A stretch of DNA of 46,923 nt from Geobacteraceae bacterium. GTDB taxonomy: Bacteria; Desulfobacterota; Desulfuromonadia; Geobacterales; DSM-12255. Location of the stretch: positions 4,918 through 51,840 of the forward strand of contig JACABD010000027.1 of assembly GCA_013377075.1 (NCBI GenBank), read 5' to 3'. This document shows positions 24,545 to 33,362 of this stretch, one piece after another. The translations under genes and the position numbers were made by a program. Numbering within the stretch: position 1 is the first letter of the stretch; every line of letters begins with the position of its first letter. The notes beneath the pieces are model-generated. The model had not been told where the DNA came from, ran no database searches, and saw nothing but the letters and a program-made list of their open reading frames with translations.

Positions 24545-26128
24545 ATGCCAGACTGGAAACGTTACTGCGAATACCTCTGTCATGCAGGTGAAATAGGGGT
24601 GTCGCTAGATATCAGCAGGATGAATTTTGACAGGGATTTCTTCGCCCGGATGGAGCCTGCCATGCAGAAAGCTTATGCCGATATGCAGAAGCTTGAAGCC
24701 GGAGCCATAGCCAATCCTGATGAAGGGCGGATGGTCGGGCACTACTGGTTGAGGTCTCCAGACCTTGCTCCCAAATCCGATATCTCGGCAGAGATCGAAT
24801 TCACCATCAGGGCAGTGAAAGAGTTTGCTGCCGATATACATGAAGGAGTTATTGCCTCTGTCGAGGGGAGACACTTCTCAAGGCTTTTAATTATCGGCAT
24901 TGGCGGTTCGGCTCTTGGCCCGCAGTTTGTTGCTGATGCCCTTGCCGGATCAAATGACCGGATGCGTCCGTATTTTCTCGACAATACTGATCCGGATGGC
25001 ATGGAGAGGGTTTTTGCCGAGATCGGCGCTGCCCTTGGAGAGACTCTTGCCATTGTCATATCGAAGAGTGGCGGCACAAAAGAGACGCGCAACGGCATGC
25101 TTGAGGCGATGGCAGCATACAAACGTCAGGATCTTGACTTTGCAAAGCATGCCGTGGCAATTACCGGCAGCGGTAGTGAACTTGATGAGATTGCGCTCGA
25201 ACAGCAGTGGCTGGCACGCTTTCCGATGTGGGACTGGGTCGGTGGCAGAACATCGGTCACATCTGCTGTGGGGCTGCTGCCTGCAGCTCTTCAGGGGATA
25301 GATATAGATGCGCTGCTAAAAGGCGCACGGGACTGCGACGCCATAACAAGAGTCTCTGAAACGGTAAAAAACCCGGCAGCGCTCCTTGCGCTCATGTGGT
25401 ACTGGGGGACCGCAGGTAATGGGTCGCGGGATATGGTGCTTCTGCCGTACAAGGACAGACTGATTCTCTTTTCTCGCTATTTACAGCAGCTGATCATGGA
25501 GTCCATTGGCAAGGAGAAGGATCTGGGCGGCACGGTGGTGAATCAGGGGATCTCGGTCTACGGCAACAAGGGGGCTACAGATCAGCATGCCTATGTGCAG
25601 CAGCTGCGCGAAGGGGTGAACAACTTCTTCGTCACTTTCATAGAGGTTTTGAAGGAGAGGGAAGGGGAGCCGTTCATGGTTGAGCCCGGGGTTACCAGCG
25701 GCGACTATCTCTCCGGCTTCCTCCAGGGGACACGGGAGGCGCTCAGCGAGGCAGGGCGGGAGTCCATGACCATTACGGTCGACAGGATTGATGCCAGAAC
25801 AATTGGCGTGCTGATAGCCCTTTACGAGCGGGCAGTCGGTTTCTACGCCTCACTTGTCGGCATAAACGCCTATCATCAGCCCGGGGTCGAGGCGGGTAAA
25901 AAAGCGGCCGGGCAGATTCTTTCTCTGCAAAAGAGTGTACTGAGCTTGTTTGCAGCTTCACCGGGGCGGGCGTTTACAGCGAAAGATGTTGCAGCTGCGC
26001 TGGGAAAGCCGGACAAGGCAGAACAGCTGTTTCGTATTCTCCGCCATCTTTCGGCAAATCGTGGCCACGGAATAAAGACCGATATCAGGGTTCCCATCTG
26101 GGAGAGCCTATTTAGGGCCGATCCGTAG
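24545..26128 (+). CDS. pgi: Glucose-6-phosphate isomerase
   Basis: Pgi interconverts glucose-6-phosphate and fructose-6-phosphate. It is 527 aa. Family blocks are [17 protein letters not shown] (sugar-phosphate binding), [36 protein letters not shown], and [14 protein letters not shown] with the catalytic His. A ~70-residue helical extension at the end ([16 protein letters not shown]...) looks like a winged-helix-like tail and is not part of the catalytic core. ATG 24545 is eight bases from AAGGAG; the ATG at 24539 is too close. It converges on the DUF2721 gene with a 21-bp overlap. Confidence 0.95.
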   Translation: MPDWKRYCEYLCHAGEIGVSLDISRMNFDRDFFARMEPAMQKAYADMQKLEAGAIANPDEGRMVGHYWLRSPDLAPKSDISAEIEFTIRAVKEFAADIHEGVIASVEGRHFSRLLIIGIGGSALGPQFVADALAGSNDRMRPYFLDNTDPDGMERVFAEIGAALGETLAIVISKSGGTKETRNGMLEAMAAYKRQDLDFAKHAVAITGSGSELDEIALEQQWLARFPMWDWVGGRTSVTSAVGLLPAALQGIDIDALLKGARDCDAITRVSETVKNPAALLALMWYWGTAGNGSRDMVLLPYKDRLILFSRYLQQLIMESIGKEKDLGGTVVNQGISVYGNKGATDQHAYVQQLREGVNNFFVTFIEVLKEREGEPFMVEPGVTSGDYLSGFLQGTREALSEAGRESMTITVDRIDARTIGVLIALYERAVGFYASLVGINAYHQPGVEAGKKAAGQILSLQKSVLSLFAASPGRAFTAKDVAAALGKPDKAEQLFRILRHLSANRGHGIKTDIRVPIWESLFRADP

Positions 26129-26548
26129 GTTCATGGTTGCCAAAAATACCTCCTGAAGGAAGCAGAGAAGACCGATCATCAGCGAAAGCATGGCAAAGAT
26201 GAAGAAGAGAGAGACTGCTGTTTTGGTCTCCACGTTTGCATACGAGCCGAAGAAGAGTATGGCAATGACCGCACAGACAAGGAGTGCGGTTACTACGCAG
26301 GATGTGATGGCAATATTTATGTAACGGGCTCTTCTTGAGAGAACCCGTAAGTGCTCTTTCAGCGGATGAACTGCTTCCGTTACGGCTGTCTCAAGCCTTG
26401 CTTCAAGGGCCCTAGCCCGGTCGATGACACGGGAAAGCCGGTTTGTCATGACTCCGAGAAAAGCCCCGACAGCCGTTAGCAGAAAGACCGGAGCAATAGC
26501 AAGTTGAATGGCATGAGCTACATTGGCTGTGTCAACTGATGTATGCAT
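26108..26548 (-). CDS. DUF2721 family membrane protein
   Basis: A 146-aa membrane protein with the DUF2721 pattern: an N-terminal hydrophobic segment ([18 protein letters not shown]), the conserved [15 protein letters not shown] stretch, a cytoplasmic basic helix ([15 protein letters not shown]), then two more membrane segments ([34 protein letters not shown]). Function is unknown. GGGGGGA precedes the ATG at 26548. Its 3' end overlaps the end of pgi on the other strand, and it is divergent from the glutamate dehydrogenase gene. Confidence 0.85.
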   Translation of the reverse strand: MHTSVDTANVAHAIQLAIAPVFLLTAVGAFLGVMTNRLSRVIDRARALEARLETAVTEAVHPLKEHLRVLSRRARYINIAITSCVVTALLVCAVIAILFFGSYANVETKTAVSLFFIFAMLSLMIGLLCFLQEVFLATMNLRIGPK

Positions 26549-26625
26549 AATCCCCCCAACAATTTATATGAGCAGACAGCTTATACAATTTCCAGATCAC
26601 TGCAACTGTTAAAGGAGTAGGAGGT

Positions 26626-29565
26626 ATGAAAATAGAACCGGCAAAATCGAATCTCGCAAAAAACCGTACCTGGTTGCGTGAAAACATGAATCCTTACTAT
26701 TTCATCAGTATGCAGGATGAGCCGAAAGCAAATGCCATGCTCGAACGGGAACTGCATAGCCTGCAGGATAACAGAAGGCTTGTGCTTGCAGACAGGGAAA
26801 ATACCCTGATCCTTGCCATTGTCAACCGCCCCGGAACCCTTTACGAAACCCTGAGCCGTATTCATGAAAGAGAGATCTCCTATGCAATGATCTCCCACTC
26901 TGAAAACAATCTGCCGAATATGGAACAGTCGCTGGAGATACAGCGCTTTGAATTCGAGCGCAAGAGCAATCAGGAGGTTCTGGCCGGTAAAGATGTCAAG
27001 GTGCCGGAAGCGGTGAGAAGAAGAGTCAGGGCAGATCTGAAGGTAAACTTTCCGGACTTTGTCATGGGTGACCTTGATAAACTGCTTCAGCTTCTCTGGC
27101 TCAACAACGAGAATTATGTCAGAACCTCAAACCCGACCAGGGTGGCGCAGCTCATGCAACTGCTGCAAAGGGGAAACAAAAACGGGGGGTTTTACCTCGG
27201 ACTTGAGGAGATGCCCGGAAGCAGGGAATACAGGGTGCTTCTGGCTGTAGGCAACCCGCCCCAGCGTGATTTTCTCCTCCAGATCATGGAGGTGTTCAAC
27301 CGACTCGAACTGGGTGTGAACAGGGCATACTGCCTTACCATAAATAACGGCATTCACCCTTATTTCCTCGGCACGTTCTATGTCAGCAGAAGAGATGGCG
27401 CCATTCTTGATAAAGAGAGCGGGCAGTTCAGATCTCTGCGTAGCGAGCTCTCCATTACGCAGATCCTTGCCACAAGATCCCACAGTTACAAGGAGTTTGT
27501 CGTCCCGAAAATAATGGGGGGCGAAGATGCCGCTCTGATGAACATCTTCATCGCCTTCTGCCACACAAATCTTGCCCACAACAGGCCGGACAGATACAGT
27601 CTTGATGATGTGCAGAGTGCGTTTCACAGCCACCCGGAAATATCAATGCAGCTTTCAAGGCTGTTTCGAGCCCGTTTTGAGCCGGCCATAGAGGGGCGCG
27701 AACAGGCTTATCTCAGCCAGCTTGACGAGTGCAGCAAGGCTCTGGCTGGCTATAATACCGGTCACAGATATCTTGACGAAGTGCGGAGGACGATCTTCTC
27801 CTGCTGCCTGGAATTTATTGTCCATACACTGAAAACCAACTTTTTTGTCATGGAGAAACAGGCGGTTTCGTTCAGGCTTGACCCTGCTTATCTCGCTAGG
27901 CTGGGAGACGAGGCCATATCCGATCTTCCGGCTGCTGTTCCGTTCAGGGTCACTTTTTTCTTTAACCGCTTCGGTTTCGGTTACCACATCGGTTTTTCCG
28001 ATATTGCCCGGGGTGGCTGGCGGACTGTTATCGCAAGGACAGCCGATGACTTCATCACCAATGCGAACAATCTCTTCAGGGAGAATTTCGTCCTTGCCCA
28101 TACCCAGCACCTAAAAAACAAGGATATTTATGAAGGGGGCTCAAAGCTTGTCACCATCTTAAATGTCTCTGATCTCAAACGTGACGAGAAGTCACTGGAG
28201 GATTTAAGGCTTTTCAAGCTGCAGTACGGGGTGACCAATGCCTTTCTCGATATTTATGTGACAAAGGATGGCGTGGCTCTGCATCCGCAGGTTGTTGACT
28301 ATTACCGTGAAGACGAGCCGATAGAGCTCGGACCCGATGAAAACATGCATGACAGCATGGTCGAGGCCATTGCCTGGCTCTCGGCAAAGCGGGGGTATAT
28401 CCTCGGCATCGGGCTCATGTCGAGCAAAAAGGTCGGCATAAACCACAAGGAGTACGGCGTAACATCCGCCGGTGTGGTCAAGTTTGCCGAAATCACCATG
28501 GCGGATCTTGGCATAGATATAAGGAAAGAGAGCTATAGCGTCAAATTTACCGGAGGCACAAACGGCGATGTTGCCGGAAATGCCATGAGGCTTCTTCTGG
28601 AGCGCTCTCCCAAGGCGCAGATAACCCTCATCCTTGATGGAACCGCAGCGCTCTTCGACCCGCAAGGGGCTGATCACAAGGAGCTGGGACGCATTCTGCT
28701 CAAAGAGGATCTTGATGCATTCTCGCCAGAATCTCTTCATGTTGGCGGCTTCATGCTTTTCAGGAGCGGCAGCAGAAAGGAGGGCTTCCGGGAGACTTAT
28801 CGGAAAGTGATCCGTGAGGCAAACGGGCTTAAAGAGGAGTGGGTCTCGGTCGACGAGTTCTCGCGAGAGTACGGCGGGCTCCCATTCAGTGTAAAAGCCG
28901 ACCTTTTCATCCCGGCCGGCGGCAGACCTGAGACGATCGACTCGTCAAACTGGGAGCGCTTTTTCCTCGCTGACGGCTCGCCATCTGCAAGGGCAGTGGT
29001 TGAAGGGGCAAACTCCTTTATAACGCCCGACGCCAGGGTGCAACTCCAGAAACGCGGAGTCATAATAATGCGTGATGCCTCAGCCAACAAGTGCGGTGTC
29101 ATCTCTTCATCATATGAGATAATCGCTAACCTGCTTCTGTCTAACGATGAGTTCCTGGCGGAAAAGGAGCGCTATGTCGGTGACGTGCTTGAGATCCTCG
29201 AAAAGAGGGCAGGCGATGAAGCCAGACTGATCCTGCGGCGCAAGCGTGAGCTGCCGGGTTGCCTTTACACTGAGATTTCCGACGCCATCAGCACGGAGAT
29301 AAATGCCAATTACAGCAGACTGTTCAGGTTTTTTCAGGCAAGACCGGAGCTTGCGCTCCAGCCCCTGTATAAAAAAGCAATCCTTTCTCACCTGCCGAAA
29401 ATGCTTCAGGAAGAGCCCCGTTTCAGGCAGAGGATAAAGCGCCTTCCGCAGAAATATCTTTCTGCGATCCTTGCTGCGGAGATAGGTTCATCAATGGTTT
29501 ACAGGGGGGACAGGGATGCGGCTTTTGAGGATGAGGTCAGGCTTCATCTTTTGCGAAATTTTTAA
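26626..29565 (+). CDS. gdh: NAD-specific glutamate dehydrogenase (large, ~115-kDa class)
   Basis: A 979-aa oxidoreductase converting glutamate to 2-oxoglutarate and ammonia with NAD. An ACT-like regulatory segment is near the N-terminus (ENTLILAIVNRPGTLYETLS), followed by a long alpha-helical region. The catalytic core lies about 430-850: DIARGGWRTVIAR, IYEGGSKLVTILN, ELGPDENMHDSM, the Rossmann-type TGGTNGDVAGNAM, and VVEGANSFITPDAR. The length is between the small hexameric GDHs (~450 aa) and the 180-kDa class, fitting the 115-kDa group. AAAGGAG and GGAGG both precede the ATG. Its end overlaps the cytochrome gene by 4 bp. Confidence 0.92.
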   Translation: MKIEPAKSNLAKNRTWLRENMNPYYFISMQDEPKANAMLERELHSLQDNRRLVLADRENTLILAIVNRPGTLYETLSRIHEREISYAMISHSENNLPNMEQSLEIQRFEFERKSNQEVLAGKDVKVPEAVRRRVRADLKVNFPDFVMGDLDKLLQLLWLNNENYVRTSNPTRVAQLMQLLQRGNKNGGFYLGLEEMPGSREYRVLLAVGNPPQRDFLLQIMEVFNRLELGVNRAYCLTINNGIHPYFLGTFYVSRRDGAILDKESGQFRSLRSELSITQILATRSHSYKEFVVPKIMGGEDAALMNIFIAFCHTNLAHNRPDRYSLDDVQSAFHSHPEISMQLSRLFRARFEPAIEGREQAYLSQLDECSKALAGYNTGHRYLDEVRRTIFSCCLEFIVHTLKTNFFVMEKQAVSFRLDPAYLARLGDEAISDLPAAVPFRVTFFFNRFGFGYHIGFSDIARGGWRTVIARTADDFITNANNLFRENFVLAHTQHLKNKDIYEGGSKLVTILNVSDLKRDEKSLEDLRLFKLQYGVTNAFLDIYVTKDGVALHPQVVDYYREDEPIELGPDENMHDSMVEAIAWLSAKRGYILGIGLMSSKKVGINHKEYGVTSAGVVKFAEITMADLGIDIRKESYSVKFTGGTNGDVAGNAMRLLLERSPKAQITLILDGTAALFDPQGADHKELGRILLKEDLDAFSPESLHVGGFMLFRSGSRKEGFRETYRKVIREANGLKEEWVSVDEFSREYGGLPFSVKADLFIPAGGRPETIDSSNWERFFLADGSPSARAVVEGANSFITPDARVQLQKRGVIIMRDASANKCGVISSSYEIIANLLLSNDEFLAEKERYVGDVLEILEKRAGDEARLILRRKRELPGCLYTEISDAISTEINANYSRLFRFFQARPELALQPLYKKAILSHLPKMLQEEPRFRQRIKRLPQKYLSAILAAEIGSSMVYRGDRDAAFEDEVRLHLLRNF

Positions 29566-29819
29566 AAACGGTATTTTTCGGCCAGATAGTTGATCAGCGC
29601 TCTCTTCTCTTCGGGGGAGAGCTTCGCCCCTTTGGCCATCATTCTCTCTACGCATTCCTGCCACTGGCTCCTGGTCTTTCTGGCCCCTTTCGGGATCGAT
29701 GTATTGTGACAGACGCTACAGCGGGATTCAAAGAGGGCTCCGGTATTGGTGTCAGGGGGTGCTGAGCAGCCACAGAACGCGGTCATGCAGACTAATGCAA
29801 TGACCGCACTCTGTTTCAT
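29562..29819 (-). CDS. Small monoheme c-type cytochrome (lipoprotein)
   Basis: An 85-aa precursor. The signal peptide ends in a lipobox-like AFCGC (Cys residue at about 18), so a lipid anchor is likely. The mature protein has a single heme c motif CSVCH within LFESRCSVCHNTSIPKGARK, and a C-terminal helix (LSPEEKRALINYLAEKY) with a Met (MMAKGAKLSP) that may be the distal ligand. This is the minimal cytochrome c fold and would act in periplasmic electron transfer. It overlaps the MerR gene by 4 bp (ATGA), so the two are translationally coupled. Confidence 0.88.
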   Translation of the reverse strand: MKQSAVIALVCMTAFCGCSAPPDTNTGALFESRCSVCHNTSIPKGARKTRSQWQECVERMMAKGAKLSPEEKRALINYLAEKYRF

Positions 29820-30208
29820 GACTGTGCGGCCTCGTGTTTTTCGACCATTCTCTGGCGGTACTCGACAATCTCTGTTCTCAGGGCGATCAGGTTGGAGACT
29901 CTGGAATCAAGGGTCTCGATATGGTCGCTAAGTGTTTTTATCAATGCCGGCAGCATCCTGTCGGTCTCCTTCGCATCTCCGTAAGCAGAATAGAGTGTCT
30001 GCATCTCCTTGATGGTCAATCCCAGATGCTTGAGCTTCATCACAAACTTGATCCGTCTGACATAATAGGGGGTGTACCCTCTGGCAGCTCCGTCAGCCCG
30101 CTCGGCTGATTCAATAATTCCAACCTCTTCCCAGTAGCGCAGGGTTCTTGTGGTAAGTCCGAGTGTTGCGGAGAGTTCGCTTATGGAGGTCAATTGCTCT
30201 TCGGTCAT
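29816..30208 (-). CDS. MerR-family transcriptional regulator
   Basis: A 130-aa MerR regulator: winged-helix start SISELSATLGLTTRTLRYWEEVGII, wing RGYTPYYVRRIKFVMKLKHLGLTIKEM, then a dimerisation coiled coil (ALIKTLSDHIETLDSRVSNL). No conserved Cys suitable for metal binding is present, so it is not a Hg, Cu or Zn sensor of the usual kind. It probably autoregulates and controls the coupled cytochrome gene. AAAGGA precedes the ATG. Confidence 0.9.
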   Translation of the reverse strand: MTEEQLTSISELSATLGLTTRTLRYWEEVGIIESAERADGAARGYTPYYVRRIKFVMKLKHLGLTIKEMQTLYSAYGDAKETDRMLPALIKTLSDHIETLDSRVSNLIALRTEIVEYRQRMVEKHEAAQS

Positions 30209-30238
30209 CTGTATTCCTTTTACGTAAATTTGGGAGTA

Positions 30239-30267
30239 AGTTTATGGCAGGAAAGGTGCAATGTCAA
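30239..30267 (-). promoter_or_regulatory. Sigma-70 promoter of the MerR-cytochrome operon
   Basis: On the minus strand TTGACA (30267-30262), 17-bp spacer and TAAACT (30244-30239), 25 nt or so before the message start used by the ATG at 30208. The spacer is normal length, not the 19-20 bp typical of MerR-activated promoters. Confidence 0.6.
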
Positions 30268-30343
30268 ATGGTTTGCCGAAATCTGGCAAAGGTTGCAGGC
30301 AGGCGCAAAGGTGGTTTTATTATAGAATATGCAAGACTTTCGC

Positions 30344-30365
30344 CTATACTGTTATCAGAGTATAG
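30344..30365. repeat. Perfect 7-bp inverted repeat upstream of the hybrid kinase
   Basis: CTATACT (30344-30350) and AGTATAG (30359-30365) are exact reverse complements with an 8-nt loop, 54 bp before the GTG start at 30419. TATACT inside it could be a -10 box, so it may be an operator. Confidence 0.45.
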
Positions 30366-30418
30366 TGCATAAGACTCATCAGGACATGTGCGCTATTCAA
30401 GGCTGCGGAGGGTTCAGA

Positions 30419-32866
30419 GTGAATACATTTGAAAATTTCCCTGACTGGATATTGGAAAAGTGGCAGGAACTGGCCGATATCCTGGCGCAAACCATTGATG
30501 TTCCCGCGGCTCTGGTAATGAAGTATGAGAATGACAACATGGAAGTCTTCATCTCAAGCCGATCTGAAAGCAACCCTTATCATGTGGGAGAGAAGGAAGA
30601 GTGGCACGGCCTTTTCTGCGAAACCGTCATAAAAGCACAAGACAGGTTGCTGATTCCAAATGCGCTCCAGGATGAGAAGTGGGACCGTAACCCGGACATA
30701 AAGCTAGGGATGATCGCCTATCTGGGGTTCCCGCTGAATTTCCCGGATGGTCAGCCGTTTGGAACGCTTTGCATTCTTGATAAGAATGAAAGACATTTCA
30801 CAACGTTGAACGAAAAACTGATACAGCAGTTCAGGAGTGTAATGGAGCTGGATCTGGCTTTAATGCAATCGTTCAACCTCAAGACAAACCAGTTAGCGGC
30901 AACAGTTGTTAATGAAGTTGCTGATCGCAAACAGGTGGAGGAGCGGATCAGGCAGAGCGAAGAGAAGTACCGGGCTCTGATCGAGACTACTGCCACCGGA
31001 TTTCTTATCCTGGACTCCTGCGGCAGGGTCGTTGATGCCAATGACGAATACGTCCGGCTTAGCGGCCATGCTACCTTTGCCGAAATCGCCGGGCGCAGTG
31101 TTGTTGAGTGGACTGCTCCCCACGATCTGGAGCGCAATGCGGTTGAAGTGAAAAAGTGTATTGAGCTTGGCCTGGTTCGCAATCTGGAAATTGACTACAT
31201 TGACCGGCGTAATGAGATCACACCAGTTGAAATCAACGCAACGGTCATTGGCAGCGGGACTGACTACCGGATAGTGTCGCTCTGCCGCGACATCACCGAA
31301 CGTAAACAGGTGGAGGAGAGCATCAGGCAGAGTGAAGTCAAATTCAGGGTGCTGACTGACAACTCGCCTCTGGCAATTATCGAGTCGTCCGGAGTCGGCC
31401 AGATGGCGGTCTATTATAATCAGACCGTCACCAGGCTGTTTGGTTATACAATCGAAGACCCACCATCAGCAGAACAGTGGTGGCCCCTGGCTTATCCGGA
31501 CGAAAACTACCGCCGGGAAGTCGTTGCGGAGTGGAGTCGCCGGGTTGCCCATGCCATCGAAACAGATTCGTCAACCGAACCACTGGAAACAGTGGTTACC
31601 TGCAAGGACGGGGCGAAAAAATATATTTCATGGAGCTTTGTCGCCACAGGTTCGCAGTACTGGGTGTTCGGACAGGATCTGACCGAGCGCAAACATGCGG
31701 AAGAAGAGCGGACTAAGCTGGAAGAACAGCTCCGTCAGGCACAAAAGATGGAGGCAATCGGCACTCTGGCCGGCGGAATCGCCCATGACTTCAATAATCT
31801 CCTCAGTGTTATTCTGGGATATGGAGTTATGGTTCAGGACAAACTTGCAGCTGACAACCCTGTAAAAAAATATATGCATGAAGTGTTGACTGCCGGTGAA
31901 CGGGCAGCCGATCTCACAAGGAGACTGCTCGCCTTCAGCAGAAAGCAGTTGGTCGAAGTGAAGCCGTGCAGTATCAACGAAATTATTATCGGCATGGAGA
32001 AAATGCTTTCACGGATTATGACCGAGGATATCACCTTTTCGCTGGAGCTTTCCGGCAGGGAGATGACTGTCATGGCCGATGTCGGCCAGATAGAGCAGAT
32101 CCTGATGAACCTTATCTCAAATGCCCGCCATGCCATGCCTGACGGAGGGGATCTTACCATCAGCACAGCTGTGGAGGAGATTGGCAGTGAGTTTGTTGCG
32201 GCATCAGGATATGGCACGCCCGGTAAGTATGCCCGTTTATCGGTTATGGATACAGGTTGCGGCATGGATGCAGATCTTCAGAAAAAGATATTCGAACCGT
32301 TTTTTACGACAAAAGGTGTTGGAGAAGGTACCGGTCTTGGACTTGCTATTGTCTACGGAATCATGCGCCAGCATGATGGGTACGTAAAGGTCTGTAGCGA
32401 GCCGGGAAAAGGGGCTGCAATATCGATATTTCTCCCCCTGATCGAAGGGAACAGTCTGAAAAGTGCCGATGCCAAAGAGTTTGTACCTGTTGTCAGAGGG
32501 ACAGAAACCATTCTCATCGCAGAAGACGAGCCCCAGTTGAGGGAACTCTCCCGGGCGCTTTTTGAGCCATTCGGTTATACTGTCATTACGGCAGGGGATG
32601 GTGAAGAGGCTGTTTCCATATTTAGGGAGAATCCGGACAAGGTTGATATTGTGATCCTTGACATGATTATGCCGAAGAAAAACGGCAAGGAAGCATATGA
32701 GGCCATAAAAGCTCTGAGGCCGGATGTAAAGGTGCTGTTTGTCAGTGGCTATACGATGGATTTCATCACCCGGAAGGCGTTGCTGCAGGATGGCATGGAT
32801 TATATTGGCAAGCCGGTCTCTCAGAGGGATTTGCTGCAAAAAGTACGGGAGATCCTTGATAAATGA
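30419..32866 (+). CDS. Hybrid sensor histidine kinase (GAF-PAS-PAS-HisKA-HATPase-REC)
   Basis: An 815-aa cytoplasmic kinase with no membrane segment. Domains in order: GAF (about 15-155; VPAALVMKYENDNMEVF), PAS (about 175-300), PAS (about 305-420, ending VFGQDLTERKHAEEE), HisKA with phospho-acceptor H456 (TLAGGIAHDFNNLLSV), HATPase (N box NLISNARHAM, G1 DTGCGMD, G2 GEGTGLGLAIVYGI), and a receiver with D748 (VILDMIMPKKNGKEAY). The start is GTG 30419, seven bases from GGAGGG; an ATG at 30329 lacks a site. The signal is unknown. It ends 17 bp before the repeat-protein gene and is probably co-transcribed with it. Confidence 0.93.
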   Translation: MNTFENFPDWILEKWQELADILAQTIDVPAALVMKYENDNMEVFISSRSESNPYHVGEKEEWHGLFCETVIKAQDRLLIPNALQDEKWDRNPDIKLGMIAYLGFPLNFPDGQPFGTLCILDKNERHFTTLNEKLIQQFRSVMELDLALMQSFNLKTNQLAATVVNEVADRKQVEERIRQSEEKYRALIETTATGFLILDSCGRVVDANDEYVRLSGHATFAEIAGRSVVEWTAPHDLERNAVEVKKCIELGLVRNLEIDYIDRRNEITPVEINATVIGSGTDYRIVSLCRDITERKQVEESIRQSEVKFRVLTDNSPLAIIESSGVGQMAVYYNQTVTRLFGYTIEDPPSAEQWWPLAYPDENYRREVVAEWSRRVAHAIETDSSTEPLETVVTCKDGAKKYISWSFVATGSQYWVFGQDLTERKHAEEERTKLEEQLRQAQKMEAIGTLAGGIAHDFNNLLSVILGYGVMVQDKLAADNPVKKYMHEVLTAGERAADLTRRLLAFSRKQLVEVKPCSINEIIIGMEKMLSRIMTEDITFSLELSGREMTVMADVGQIEQILMNLISNARHAMPDGGDLTISTAVEEIGSEFVAASGYGTPGKYARLSVMDTGCGMDADLQKKIFEPFFTTKGVGEGTGLGLAIVYGIMRQHDGYVKVCSEPGKGAAISIFLPLIEGNSLKSADAKEFVPVVRGTETILIAEDEPQLRELSRALFEPFGYTVITAGDGEEAVSIFRENPDKVDIVILDMIMPKKNGKEAYEAIKALRPDVKVLFVSGYTMDFITRKALLQDGMDYIGKPVSQRDLLQKVREILDK

Positions 32867-32883
32867 GATGCAAGGGAGGTTTT

Positions 32884-33231
32884 ATGCGACACCTGCTTCT
32901 GAGTGCGTTTATGTCATTTTTGCTGGTTTCTCCGGTTCAGGCCGATAGTTCTGCCAAGGAGAAGGGGAGAGAGGTCGGCGAGGCTTTCAAAAAGGCAGGC
33001 CAGGAGACCGGTCAGGCTTTCAAAAAGGCCGGACAGGAAACCGGCAAGGCGTTCAAGGAAGGTGGCAAGGAGATCGGTCAAGGGTTTAAGGAGGCTGGTA
33101 AAGAGGCCGGCAAAGAGGCAAAAAAGCAGGGGAGAACTGTAGGTGAGTGGTTTCGCGATGCTGGTAAAAAAACCGGTGAAGGGTTCAAGGAGATGGGCCG
33201 GAATGTGAAGAAGTTTTTCACGGGGAATTAG
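32884..33231 (+). CDS. Secreted protein of eight 11-residue GxxxG repeats
   Basis: A 115-aa precursor: signal peptide MRHLLLSAFMSFLLVSPVQA, a short linker, then eight tandem 11-residue units covering residues 28-115 to the last residue. Typical units are GREVGEAFKKA, GQETGQAFKKA, GKEIGQGFKEA, GKKTGEGFKEM. Gly is at position 1 in all eight and position 5 in seven, and Phe at position 8 in seven. An 11-residue period (three helical turns) with 4-3-4 spacing suggests a hendecad helix with a Gly/Phe face and a charged Lys/Glu face. Group 3 LEA proteins and amphipathic membrane-surface helices have similar periods (analogy only). GGGAGG precedes the ATG. It follows the hybrid kinase closely. Confidence 0.85.
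   Translation: MRHLLLSAFMSFLLVSPVQADSSAKEKGREVGEAFKKAGQETGQAFKKAGQETGKAFKEGGKEIGQGFKEAGKEAGKEAKKQGRTVGEWFRDAGKKTGEGFKEMGRNVKKFFTGN
32965..33228 (+). repeat. 33-bp tandem coding repeat (8 units)
   Basis: Eight in-frame 33-bp units encode the 11-residue repeats of the secreted protein. Units 1-3 are most alike at DNA level (GAGGCTTTCAAAAAGGC, CAGGCTTTCAAAAAGGC), so the array probably grew by slippage or unequal exchange. Unit 5 is the most diverged. Confidence 0.8.
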
Positions 33232-33249
33232 AGTTCGTTCCCAAAATGG

Positions 33250-33300
33250 GGTTTAGACTTTATTCGTGTCCATCCGTGTAACCCGTGGCTAAAGGTTTTG
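33250..33300. repeat. Degenerate 10-bp direct repeats (TTCGTGTCCA type)
   Basis: The gap before the GH13 gene contains TTCGTGTCCA, TCCGTGTAAC and CCGTGGCTAA in tandem (about 33263-33292). Intergenic stretches of this style, with CGTG at about 10-bp period, recur in many bacterial genomes as I recall. No function is assigned. The rest of the 131-bp gap has the small palindrome GGTATGATACC at about 33334-33344. Confidence 0.4.
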
Positions 33301-33362
33301 ATGTTTTTCATAAGCCCGCTGACTTTTTACGTGGTATGATACCGTTCAATTAACCTGGATAA

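Noticed and set aside
30243-30262. Sigma-54 promoter on the plus strand (TGGCAG-N5-GTGC)
   Set aside because: Two mismatches at key positions, and it overlaps a much better sigma-70 promoter for MerR on the other strand.
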